Under the pieces are notes generated by a model that made no database searches, was not told where the DNA came from, and was given only the letters and a program-made list of their open reading frames with translations. A program made the translations under genes and the position numbers. Shown piece by piece: positions 1-8,530 of a stretch of 34,046 bases of DNA (position 1 is the first letter of the stretch; each line of letters begins with the position of its first letter). Origin of the DNA: Pseudanabaena mucicola FACHB-723 (GTDB taxonomy: Bacteria > Cyanobacteriota > Cyanobacteriia > Pseudanabaenales > Pseudanabaenaceae); contig NZ_JACJQB010000038.1 in NCBI RefSeq assembly GCF_014696385.1, positions 1 through 34,046 of the forward strand, written 5' to 3'.

Positions 1-2
1 AT

Positions 3-2741
3 GATAATCCGCTTATAAGAAATGATGTCACACAGATTTCAGTCTCTTCAGATTTAAATGACTCTAATAGTGCTAGTAGTAATTATGAACAAATCCAAAG
101 ATTTTCCAATCTTTCAAATAAGGATACAGATCTGAGCATAGATCCTCTTAGAGCTAGCAATCAACAAGTACAGAGACAAACTGATTCATTAAATTCTAGT
201 GACACCTCTACAATTACACCTGTACAAACGTCAAACTTTGAATTATCTGAAGATATTGTAGAGCCGCAAGACATCTCCATAATTCAGAGAGAGATTGATA
301 TAGCACCTATTGAATCCACAGATACGATATTATCGACAGCTTCAATAGATGCTATCAAAGATGTTACCGATATTGTCAACAATAATTTACCAGAGATCCA
401 GAGAACATCTGAAGAATCTAGCTCTGAAGCCCAAACCAATGAGACTTCATTGAATAACTCTAACGAGATTCGCCAAGAACAAACATCATCTTTTATAGAT
501 GAAAGTTCTCAAAATCAGCTTAATACACAAGATATTCAAAGAAAGATAGAGTCATCAGCATCTATATCAACTCAGCATCTGCCAAATCAAATCAATCAGA
601 GCAATATAGATCAAACAATCTCTAGCTTATCCACTAATAATATTCAACCAATTCAGCCATCTGCTAACAACGTTAGTAACTTTACAAATGATTCTACTGA
701 GATTATTCCCAAAGATAGTTCCATAATTGCAGAGAATGATGATTTATTTCATGGATCTGGTGCTGATATCACTGAACCTTCTTCAGTGGAAAGTATACAG
801 AGACAGCTTAATTTATCAGAGTCAGATAATATTCTGCAAAGTAATGAAGTTCCACAAATACAACAACAGATACAGCAGCAGAATGATTTGTCCCAGCAAA
901 ATGTTGATCTAGCAACTAATAATGTTCCAGAGCTGCAAAGAATGTCTGAGGATAAGCCAGTTACTGCTCAGAAGATTGAGCAAAGCAGTAAAGTGTCATT
1001 AGTCCAGCGATTTCAAGATATTGCTAAGTCTGCTATAGGTAATATCTTTGCCGATCGCAGTTCCAAAGAACAACAAACTACCACACCTGTTGCTGAACCT
1101 ATTAACCCACAAATTCAACGTTTTGATATACAAAATCAAAATACTGATAGTCCTGATGTAGATACTGCTACAGGCATTGAGCCAAGTATTCCAAATCAGA
1201 TATTACAGAGACAATCCATGAATGATGATTTATCTCCTATCAATGCTTCAAATAGAGAGAGTGTTTTGGATAATCAAGATGTTCAGATGCAGGGTCAGCC
1301 TGAAAATTTGACAATTAATCCAGAGACGATCACTGAATCATCAGCAGTTTTTTCTAATATTGATATTATATCGTCAACTATAAGCGATCCTGTCCAACGA
1401 CAAGCTGATATCGTTAATGATACTTCACAGCCCCAAAATAATACTCTGATTACATTTGATCGTCAGGAAATAACTACATCATCGCAGGATTACCAAAACT
1501 CTGAGTACTTGGAAAACAGATCACAAACTGTTAGTCCGATTCAGCGAGAACCAGATCTTTCTATTGAAAATATTTCAGAGATTAATCAAATTGATTCTTT
1601 GCAGAGATCATCACAATCTACTTCTGTAAATGATATTTCTCAGCCTCAGAATAAATCACAGATGCAGTCAATTGATGACTCATCAACTGTAGATAACTTA
1701 AACAACAATAATTTAAATAGCAATGTTGATATGGGGATAGAGGCTATCAATCAATCTCCAACAATTCAAAGAAAAGATAATTTAGTAAACTTAACTGCTA
1801 TAGATGTCGATGATGTGAATGGTAGTATCGATCAGATCGAAAAGAGCGAAAGCGTAATCACTACACCGACCCCCAATATATCAACGCCTGATAATGTTCA
1901 GTCAGTCCAAAATGTAATTCAACGATCACCGCAGTCATCAAATGAAATCGATGCTAGTAGTGAGCTTGATCTAGGAATTAGCGAAAATCCTAAAATTATT
2001 CAGATGATGACTGATCCCGATCGCAAAACTGAGGATCTACAACTGCCCACGGCGATTACCAACCTTGCTCAGACTGCATACCTAGGTAATTTCTCAACTC
2101 TAACCCCATCAGTACCGCCCCAGAGTGTAATGCGATCGCAAATTGATCGCCCTAGCCCCAGCAATCCAACAAGTAGTATCACCAATCGCATTCAAGCAAA
2201 GTCTGAGCCTAGCACCTCAAATAGCAACAGTAATAATAGTGAAAGTAACTCTATGGGCTGGTCAAATATTTCAGAATTACTAGCAAACTTGCCGCCGACA
2301 ACTAGCAACACAACCACAAGCTCTCTCAATCAACAAACAAATCGCGATCGCAGTTCTTTAGCGATCCAACGCGATCTAGCGTCTATCAACTCTAGCAGTC
2401 AAACCACTATCCAAAGAGCAACAGACAAAACTAATAATACTAGCGATCAGGAACTATACTTAACGCCAACAGGACTACAAAAAGAAAATCCCAATAGAGC
2501 GAATAACTTAGCCAATGTAATTCAACCTGCTCGAGATTATCCGCAAAACGATAATTTACCCCAAGCAACAGTTACAGTGCAACGTAGCCAAGAGCAAGGC
2601 GGTCAATCCGATCAAGATGAGGTCAACTTTGATCAGAATCTAGAAATTCTGGCTCAAGAAATATATATTTTGTTAAAGAAACGTCTAGAGATCGACAAAG
2701 AGCGTCAAGGAGGGCGATATCAAGGAAGATTGCCTTGGTAG
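3..2741 (+). CDS. Gln/Asn/Ser-rich protein with repeated [ILV]QR motifs, eCIS-linked (5' end outside window)
   Basis: The frame is open from the left edge, so this is the 3' part (about 912 residues) of a longer gene; the TTG at 450 is unlikely to be the true start. The product is low-complexity, rich in Q, N, S, D and T, with no membrane segment and few aromatics. At least 18 copies of a short [ILV]QR motif (IQRF, VQRQ, IQRE, LQRS and so on) are spaced irregularly, about 20 to 90 residues apart. The last 40 or so residues differ: an amphipathic helix (LAQEIYILLKKRLEIDKERQ) ends in a basic, aromatic GRYQGRLPW tail, which from memory resembles the C-terminus of proteins encoded next to eCIS hub genes. 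A gap of 50 bp separates it from the Cis7-like gene, suggesting one operon. It could be a tether, a cargo-loading scaffold or an unusual tape measure; the function is unknown. DNA before about 2130 is AT-rich and lacks HIP1 sites. Confidence 0.8.
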   Translation, partial: DNPLIRNDVTQISVSSDLNDSNSASSNYEQIQRFSNLSNKDTDLSIDPLRASNQQVQRQTDSLNSSDTSTITPVQTSNFELSEDIVEPQDISIIQREIDIAPIESTDTILSTASIDAIKDVTDIVNNNLPEIQRTSEESSSEAQTNETSLNNSNEIRQEQTSSFIDESSQNQLNTQDIQRKIESSASISTQHLPNQINQSNIDQTISSLSTNNIQPIQPSANNVSNFTNDSTEIIPKDSSIIAENDDLFHGSGADITEPSSVESIQRQLNLSESDNILQSNEVPQIQQQIQQQNDLSQQNVDLATNNVPELQRMSEDKPVTAQKIEQSSKVSLVQRFQDIAKSAIGNIFADRSSKEQQTTTPVAEPINPQIQRFDIQNQNTDSPDVDTATGIEPSIPNQILQRQSMNDDLSPINASNRESVLDNQDVQMQGQPENLTINPETITESSAVFSNIDIISSTISDPVQRQADIVNDTSQPQNNTLITFDRQEITTSSQDYQNSEYLENRSQTVSPIQREPDLSIENISEINQIDSLQRSSQSTSVNDISQPQNKSQMQSIDDSSTVDNLNNNNLNSNVDMGIEAINQSPTIQRKDNLVNLTAIDVDDVNGSIDQIEKSESVITTPTPNISTPDNVQSVQNVIQRSPQSSNEIDASSELDLGISENPKIIQMMTDPDRKTEDLQLPTAITNLAQTAYLGNFSTLTPSVPPQSVMRSQIDRPSPSNPTSSITNRIQAKSEPSTSNSNSNNSESNSMGWSNISELLANLPPTTSNTTTSSLNQQTNRDRSSLAIQRDLASINSSSQTTIQRATDKTNNTSDQELYLTPTGLQKENPNRANNLANVIQPARDYPQNDNLPQATVTVQRSQEQGGQSDQDEVNFDQNLEILAQEIYILLKKRLEIDKERQGGRYQGRLPW

Positions 2742-2791
2742 CAGGTTTTAGTTTCAATTGGGACTTAACAACATTTTGAGGAAAATCGGTT

Positions 2792-3241
2792 ATGACCGCA
2801 GGCCCATTAGTCAAAGCAATGCTCACCACCACCGATGCAGGTGCAGCCGCTATCAACTTTCAGTTCAACCCCACCGAGCTACAGTTTCAGCGTTCCGTCA
2901 GCCTCAACCGCTCCGCAGGGGCGCGGACTGACTCAGGCTTGCCTAAAGTTACCTTTGCCTATCCCGAACCAGTTAGTCTATCGCTCAGCAATCTCACCTT
3001 TGACACCTACGAGACAGGCACAAGCGTACTGACCCTCATCGAGCCAATTATTAAAGCCACTGACTTTACAGGCAGTCTCGAACGTCCCCCTGTCTATGTC
3101 TTTGCATGGGGACAAACTCAATATTTAAAATGCTTTGTCAAATCTGTGAGCTATAAACTAACCATGTTTCTAGCCGATGGTACGCCCGTACGTGCAATCG
3201 TCGATATGTCTCTAGAGGAAGTTGATAGCACGCAACTCTAA
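2792..3241 (+). CDS. CIS tube-initiator / hub adaptor protein (Cis7, Afp7/Pvc7-like)
   Basis: This 149-residue protein is of the CIS tube-initiator type, which sits between the inner tube and the VgrG-like hub in eCIS particles. Visible family features are the early FQFNPTELQFQRS segment (about residues 22-34), a central stretch reading LTFDTYETGTSV, and a C-terminal strand-rich part around PPVYVFAWGQ. Afp7/Pvc7 proteins usually carry an extra C-terminal LysM domain. None is present here, so this is the minimal form. A GAGGA ribosome-binding site lies about 10 bases before the ATG. The hub gene follows 47 bp downstream. Assignment rests on motif recall plus position immediately before the hub. 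Confidence 0.82.
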   Translation: MTAGPLVKAMLTTTDAGAAAINFQFNPTELQFQRSVSLNRSAGARTDSGLPKVTFAYPEPVSLSLSNLTFDTYETGTSVLTLIEPIIKATDFTGSLERPPVYVFAWGQTQYLKCFVKSVSYKLTMFLADGTPVRAIVDMSLEEVDSTQL

Positions 3242-3288
3242 ACATCTCTTGCCCCTCATTTTCTCCTATCCTCCTCATACAATTTCCC

Positions 3289-5244
3289 ATGCCAGCCTCT
3301 TACATCCCAAAAGTTTTACTGCAAATTGATGGCAATCCTGCCTCCGCAGCTTTGCTTAACGACATCCTCCAAATATCCGTCGAAGAAAGCCTACATCGCC
3401 CTGGAATGTTTACCCTGATTATTAATAATGACTATTTTCCAGGGGGGACGGTTACGGCATGGCAACACCAATCTTTATTTGCGATCGGTAAAAAAATCAA
3501 AATCGGCTTTACTTCTAGCACCACTGAAGATCCTGATTTTGCAGCAGCAGTAACGGGATATGTCTTAGAAGGAGAAATTACTGCAATTGAGACAGAACTC
3601 AATGAGCAATCGCAAGCACCAATTATTATTCGAGGTTATGACATCTCCCATCGCCTCCACCGAGGACGTTATAACCGTTCTTTCCAAAATATGACAGATA
3701 GCGATATTGTGTCGCAAATTATCGGCGAGGTGGGAATCGCATCTGGAACAATCAACGCAACTAGTGTTGTTCATGAATATGTCTTTCAAGAGAATCAGAC
3801 CAACATGGAGTTTTTGCAAGAGCGGGCAGCTCGCAACGGTTTTGAGTTATATGTTCAAGATGGGAAGTTAAACTTTCGCGCTCCGACGCAGAGCCAAGCC
3901 CTAAATTTGAAGTGGCTAGAAGATATCCATAGCTTTCGGGTCAGAGTTACCAGCGCAGAACAAGTTAGTTCAGTGGAAGTCAGAGGATGGGATTACAGCA
4001 CCAAGCGAGCGATTATCTCGACAGCAGCTACAGAGTCGGTCGTGACCACGACTGACAGTGGCAAAGGGAGTGCCAGCAGCACCAAATTTAGTATTCAACC
4101 CAAGATGATTGTGGTTGATCAGCCTGTCTTTAGTGCGTCCGAGTCCACGAAAATTGCCCAAGCACTATGTAATGAGCTAGGCGGTGAGTTTGTGACGGCT
4201 GACGCAAAAAGTGAAGGTAATCCTCAAATTAGGGCAGGAAAATTAGTTTCTTTACAAGATATTGGCACTTATAGTGGTAGTTACTACGTTACCGAGACAC
4301 AGCATATTTTCCAAGAACGCGGATACTTTACCCATTTTAGTGTGCGGGGTCTGCGAGGTGGCAATCTATTCGATATGTTGTCAGCCAAAACCCATCTCCA
4401 ACCAGGACAAACCATGCTGGTGGGAATAGTAACCAATAACAACGATCCTAAAAAATGGGGCAGGGTTAGAGTTAAGTTTCCCACGCTCACAGAAGATCAT
4501 GAAAGTAATTGGGCAAGAGTTGTCAGTGCTGGTGCTGGGCCAGGCAGAGGTTTTGATTGTTTGCCCGAAGTTAATGACGAAGTTTTAGTTGCCTTTGAAC
4601 ATGGTGACATCCATCGTCCCTATGTGATAGGCGGTGTTTGGAATGGCACTGATGCACCGCCTGACATAACAACTAACACTGTAGTTGCAGGTAAAGTCCG
4701 TCTTCGTACATTTAAGACTCGTGTTGGTCATAAACTCCAGTTTGTAGAAGAAGATAAAGACACCAAAAAGGGAGTTTATCTAAATACTATTGATGGTCAC
4801 CATTTGCGAATGAATGACAGTGATAAGTTTGCCGAGATGGAAACAACTGGAGGGCATAAATACCGTGCTGATGACTCTAATAAAACCATCAGCTTAACTT
4901 CTACTGGCGATATCACCGTCAAGTCAGGCACATCTGGCACAACTAAGAAAATTACTGTTAATGGTGGGGAAATTGCTCTTACAGGTGCACAAAAAATCAC
5001 TCTCACATCAGGTGGAAGCACCATCGAAATTACTCCTAGTGGTATTAGCCTTAAAACAAGTGGCACACTGAGTATTCAAGCAGCTTCCATTAGCGCTCAA
5101 TCTAGTGGTGGACTGAGTGCTACTGCTGGTGGTGCAGTGAGCGCTAGCTCAGGCTCTACTATTAGTTTAAGTGCCGGAGCAGCGGTGAATATTAGTGGAT
5201 CGGCATCCGTAGGCATCACGGGTGGAGTGATTCGCCTGAATTAA
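3289..5244 (+). CDS. VgrG-like hub/spike protein (Cis8)
   Basis: At 651 residues this matches the gp27-gp5 fusion that forms the trimeric hub and spike under the tube. Residues 1 to about 365 are the gp27-like hub, including FQENQTNMEFLQERAARNGF at about 166-185, a hallmark of phage late control D/VgrG proteins. Residues about 376-456 form the gp5 OB-fold, with GIVTNNNDPKKWGRVRVKFP and later DEVLVAFEHGD and PYVIGGVWNG. From about 520 to the end the sequence becomes repetitive and rich in Gly, Ser, Thr and Ile, as expected for the intertwined beta-helical needle. There is no C-terminal effector extension. The PAAR-like tip gene follows, so spike and tip are made together. Confidence 0.93.
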   Translation: MPASYIPKVLLQIDGNPASAALLNDILQISVEESLHRPGMFTLIINNDYFPGGTVTAWQHQSLFAIGKKIKIGFTSSTTEDPDFAAAVTGYVLEGEITAIETELNEQSQAPIIIRGYDISHRLHRGRYNRSFQNMTDSDIVSQIIGEVGIASGTINATSVVHEYVFQENQTNMEFLQERAARNGFELYVQDGKLNFRAPTQSQALNLKWLEDIHSFRVRVTSAEQVSSVEVRGWDYSTKRAIISTAATESVVTTTDSGKGSASSTKFSIQPKMIVVDQPVFSASESTKIAQALCNELGGEFVTADAKSEGNPQIRAGKLVSLQDIGTYSGSYYVTETQHIFQERGYFTHFSVRGLRGGNLFDMLSAKTHLQPGQTMLVGIVTNNNDPKKWGRVRVKFPTLTEDHESNWARVVSAGAGPGRGFDCLPEVNDEVLVAFEHGDIHRPYVIGGVWNGTDAPPDITTNTVVAGKVRLRTFKTRVGHKLQFVEEDKDTKKGVYLNTIDGHHLRMNDSDKFAEMETTGGHKYRADDSNKTISLTSTGDITVKSGTSGTTKKITVNGGEIALTGAQKITLTSGGSTIEITPSGISLKTSGTLSIQAASISAQSSGGLSATAGGAVSASSGSTISLSAGAAVNISGSASVGITGGVIRLN

Positions 5245-5310
5245 GAACAGAATTATCAATATTTCATGACATTTAAGTAGGTCAAAAATTAGGATTTAGG
5301 AGAATCAGAT

Positions 5311-5703
5311 ATGGCTCAACAAGTAGTGGCAGGTGCAGCATTGCAATGTAGTTTCGGCGTTACTCCAAGCGCTTTAATTGTGATTCCTAAAGGTCCTCCA
5401 GTCATGGCAGGTGGCCCTCCCGCCGCCTCAATTATGGACTTTGCCCCGATCGCAAATATTCCACCCTTCGGCATGTGTAACTCAGCCGCCAATCCTATGG
5501 TAATTGCTGCTACTGCCGCCGCTTTGGGAGTATTTACACCAATGCCTTGTGTCCCCGTTACGGTTGCACCTTGGGTACCTGGTTCCCCTAATGTGTTAGT
5601 TAATAACTTTCCCGCCCTCAGCAGCACCTCAAAATGTATGTGTGCATGGGGAGGCGTAATTTCGATTAACTTTGCAGGTCAAATACAAACGCAAGTCCCC
5701 TAA
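5311..5703 (+). CDS. PAAR-like spike tip protein (DUF4280 type, Cis10)
   Basis: This 130-residue Pro, Ala and Gly-rich protein resembles the DUF4280 PAAR-like family that caps the VgrG needle. The start MAQQVVAGAALQCSFG with Cys13, the central IPPFGMCNS (Cys56) and MPCVPV (Cys80), and the final SKCMCAWGG (Cys109, Cys111) are typical of the family, whose cysteines and histidines are thought to hold a metal ion at the sharp tip. A clear AGGAG site lies about 10 bases before the ATG. It sits directly after the hub and before the gp25-like wedge. No toxin domain is fused to it. Confidence 0.9.
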   Translation: MAQQVVAGAALQCSFGVTPSALIVIPKGPPVMAGGPPAASIMDFAPIANIPPFGMCNSAANPMVIAATAAALGVFTPMPCVPVTVAPWVPGSPNVLVNNFPALSSTSKCMCAWGGVISINFAGQIQTQVP

Positions 5704-5744
5704 AACCTAGAAAGCCAAACCTAAAAAATGATCCTGCAACAACT

Positions 5745-6143
5745 ATGAATAATTTAGAGAATGACTATTTGGGTAGAGGGATTTCTTTTCCTCTGCGGAT
5801 CAATGTCCAAGGTGAATTAAAAACTGATGGTGGCGATCGCAATTTAGAGGAATCGATTGCCACCATCTTGAATACAAAGTTGGGGGAGAGGGTATACCGT
5901 CCAAACTTTGGTTGCCGAATCGCAGATTTGACCTTTGCACCAATGAATCCACAGACAATCTTACTAGCCAGAATCTATGTGGAGGAAGCCTTAAACCGTT
6001 GGGAACCAAGGATTAAGGTGGTCGGAGTTTATGCTGAGCCTGATCCGATTAAAGGAAGATTGGATATCAAAATTGTTTATCAAATTAAGGGTAGCCCTGA
6101 CCGCCGTAGTATGGTTTATCCATTTTATTTACAGCCCGCCTAA
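5745..6143 (+). CDS. gp25-like baseplate wedge protein (Cis9)
   Basis: This 132-residue protein belongs to the GPW/gp25 family, the wedge subunit that nucleates sheath assembly on the baseplate. The family pattern is clear: GRGISFPLRI near residue 11, then a short polar loop, LEESIATILNTKLGERVYRP at about 34-53, and NFGC. The Glu-Arg of the GERVYRP segment corresponds to the lysozyme-like core motif of gp25. Length is normal. The gene is followed by a 170-bp gap with a large hairpin, so expression of the downstream wedge genes may be adjusted there. Confidence 0.93.
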   Translation: MNNLENDYLGRGISFPLRINVQGELKTDGGDRNLEESIATILNTKLGERVYRPNFGCRIADLTFAPMNPQTILLARIYVEEALNRWEPRIKVVGVYAEPDPIKGRLDIKIVYQIKGSPDRRSMVYPFYLQPA

Positions 6144-6154
6144 TGCCTTAAAAT

Positions 6155-6203
6155 CGAAGGATTAGATGTTGCGGTGTTTTGCGCCGCAACATCTAATCCT
6201 TCG
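6155..6203. repeat. Perfect 20-bp inverted repeat (hairpin) between Cis9 and Cis11 genes
   Basis: Positions 6155-6174 and 6184-6203 are exact reverse complements, separated by a 9-base loop. The stem is GC-mixed and very stable, but no T-run follows on either strand, so it is not a standard intrinsic terminator. It may be a dispersed REP-like element, an RNA-processing or stability hairpin, or a partial attenuator inside the baseplate operon. Confidence 0.85.
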
Positions 6204-6313
6204 TTGGAAAGGGAATAGCTAAATTTTCTAAAACAATTTGGTATTTACTCAAGATTGGTAAGGATAGCTTGTAAAATCTGGTTATCGCAAAATTCACTAA
6301 AGGGCATTGTGTA

Positions 6314-8527
6314 ATGACACAAGAGTTCAATTTTCTTCCCAATTTGCCAAAATCAGATCTTGATGATCGCACCTTTGCCGAATTAGTGAATGAGTGTCTC
6401 CTAAGAATTCCTCGCTATTGCCCTGAATGGACAAACTATAACCCTAGTGATCCGGGGGTGACGCTAATCGAGCTATTTGCTTGGTTAAACGATCAAATGC
6501 TGACAAGGTTTAACCAAGTACCAAGGCGCAATTATGTTGCTTTTTTAGAATTATTAGGAATTCGCCTTCAGCCTCCAGCACCCGCCCAAACTGAAGTAAC
6601 ATTCTATCTTAGTGCTGCTTTACCTGAAGACTACACGATTCCTGTAGGTAGTGAAGTGGCGACATTAAGGACAGAAGATGAACAAGCAATCGTATTTAGC
6701 ACCGATCGCAATCTTGTAATTGGCAATCCGAAGATTATAAATCTCCTCGCCGCCCCAAGGGCAGAGGAAAGACCTGAATTTTTGCGCGATCTCCTCATGG
6801 ATGTGTGGACGGAAAATCGTGAAAATGGATGGTCAGGACAAGCTATCGATCTATTTAGTGATCCACCTCAACCGAATAATTGCTTTTATGTGGTGTTTGA
6901 TGGCGAACAAGCGATTGATGGCAATGTGATTGCTCTAAATTTAAAGGGAGAATCAGCAACGAGTACAGGGATTAATCCCAATAATCCGCCTCGTTTTTGG
7001 GAAGCATGGGACGGGGTGGCGTGGCAGCCTGTATTACTCAAGGAAAGTGATGATCGCACAAGGGGATTTAGTTTTAGTGAACTGATCAATGAAGGGGTAA
7101 GTCCCTTGCAGGGGGCAGAGATCATTTTGCATCTGCCACTGACATGGAGTGTAACCCAGTTTTCTACCTATCGAGGACGCTGGTTGCGCTGTAGCTATGT
7201 CGAACCAACCCCCAATCAATCGGGCTATAGCCAATCTCCACAGATTATTGGCATCGGTGCACAGTCAGTTGGCGGCAAGGTAACGGCGACCCAGTGCTAT
7301 GCAATCACTAATGAAGTGCTTGGGGAGAGTAACGGTAATGCAGGTCAGGTCTTTCAGTTGTTAAATAGTCCTATATTGCCACGTCAAGAAGATGAGTATT
7401 TGCTGATCACTCCACCCGTTGGACTGCCTCAAATCTGGCAGGAGGTGGCAGACTTTTCCGAATCTACCCCTAATGATTTGCATTATGTAATTGATTCCAC
7501 TTCGGGCAATGTGCAGTTTGGACCTTTTGTGCAATCACCTAATTATCAGAGTTTGCACACGTTACAGCGCTTAAAGCTTCAGGGTGAACCGATGCAAAGG
7601 GTACTAGCGGATGCTAACAGTGCGATCGCAATTAATGCGAAGGCAACGGGTACGCAATATGGAGCTGTGCCACCCAAAGGCGCGATTATTCAAATGGTGA
7701 AATATCGCACGGGCGGAGGGTTCCGCGGCAATGTGCAACGCAACAGTCTCCGCATTGCCAAGACTGCTATTCCCTATGTGGCAAGTTTAACGAACCATAT
7801 TTCTGCAAGTAATGGTGTTGATGCCGAGTCCCTTGATGATGTGGCGGTGCGTGTTCCTAAAATTTTGCGAACTCGCGATCGCGCCATCACCCAGTCGGAT
7901 TTTGAATATCTGACGCTGATGGCAGGTGAGGGAGCCGTAGCAAGAGTGCTGTGTGCTTCTAGTAAGCGTAAGGAAGATGCAGGGATCGTCAAATTGTTAG
8001 TAGTTCCCAAGGTGCGTACCGAAAGTATTGATGAAGGTCAAGGTATGCCCCCCGACCGCTTCTTTTTGCCCCCATCCCTTTGCGATCGCATTCTTGACTA
8101 CCTTGACGAACGCAAAATGTTAGGAGTCCAGATTCAACTAGAGCAACCTGAATATGTAGGTGTATGCGTACAGACAGAAATAGCCCTTGAGTCTACCTAT
8201 ACTAATCCACAGGTGCAGCAAGAGATTGTCAGACAACTTAAGGTGATGCTCTATCGCTTTCTCAACCCGATTACGGGGGGATTGCGGGGAGAGGGTTGGG
8301 AGTTTGGTCGTCCTGTATATGCTTCCGATATCGTCAAATTGTTACAAAATTTTCAAGGGGTACGCTTTTTGGGTACAGTACAACTGTTTGAGGTGCGCTA
8401 TGAAAATGGCGAATGGATCAGAAAACTTTCTCCCCAGCCCATGATTGCGCCCAGTTCTTCAGGTTTGCTCTGTTCTTGGCGCAGTCCGCGATTGCGATCT
8501 AGCCATGTTATCAATGTTGTCAATTAA
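6314..8527 (+). CDS. Baseplate J / gp6-like wedge protein (Cis11)
   Basis: This 737-residue protein is a gp6/baseplate J-like wedge component, which dimerises and encircles the hub to form the baseplate ring. The N-terminus has the eCIS baseplate signature: CPEWTNYNPSDPGVTLIELF followed by AWLNDQMLTRFNQVP. The middle is a long beta-rich insertion. The C-terminal third holds the baseplate-J core, including RDRAITQSDFEYLTLMAGEG and a final helical/strand region. Length is in the normal range. It is separated from the next gene by only 3 bp, indicating translational coupling with Cis12. Confidence 0.92.
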   Translation: MTQEFNFLPNLPKSDLDDRTFAELVNECLLRIPRYCPEWTNYNPSDPGVTLIELFAWLNDQMLTRFNQVPRRNYVAFLELLGIRLQPPAPAQTEVTFYLSAALPEDYTIPVGSEVATLRTEDEQAIVFSTDRNLVIGNPKIINLLAAPRAEERPEFLRDLLMDVWTENRENGWSGQAIDLFSDPPQPNNCFYVVFDGEQAIDGNVIALNLKGESATSTGINPNNPPRFWEAWDGVAWQPVLLKESDDRTRGFSFSELINEGVSPLQGAEIILHLPLTWSVTQFSTYRGRWLRCSYVEPTPNQSGYSQSPQIIGIGAQSVGGKVTATQCYAITNEVLGESNGNAGQVFQLLNSPILPRQEDEYLLITPPVGLPQIWQEVADFSESTPNDLHYVIDSTSGNVQFGPFVQSPNYQSLHTLQRLKLQGEPMQRVLADANSAIAINAKATGTQYGAVPPKGAIIQMVKYRTGGGFRGNVQRNSLRIAKTAIPYVASLTNHISASNGVDAESLDDVAVRVPKILRTRDRAITQSDFEYLTLMAGEGAVARVLCASSKRKEDAGIVKLLVVPKVRTESIDEGQGMPPDRFFLPPSLCDRILDYLDERKMLGVQIQLEQPEYVGVCVQTEIALESTYTNPQVQQEIVRQLKVMLYRFLNPITGGLRGEGWEFGRPVYASDIVKLLQNFQGVRFLGTVQLFEVRYENGEWIRKLSPQPMIAPSSSGLLCSWRSPRLRSSHVINVVN

Positions 8528-8530
8528 GTT

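Noticed and set aside
450-452. TTG as start of the repetitive protein
   Set aside because: The same frame stays open to the left edge with the same composition and QR motifs, so the gene begins outside the window.
2623-2856. Minus-strand frame over the end of the repetitive gene and the Cis7 start
   Set aside because: It overlaps two well-supported genes and shows no family features.
5316-5627. 103-codon minus-strand frame opposite the PAAR-like gene
   Set aside because: It is the mirror of a Gly/Pro/Ala-rich gene; such shadows are expected from its base composition.
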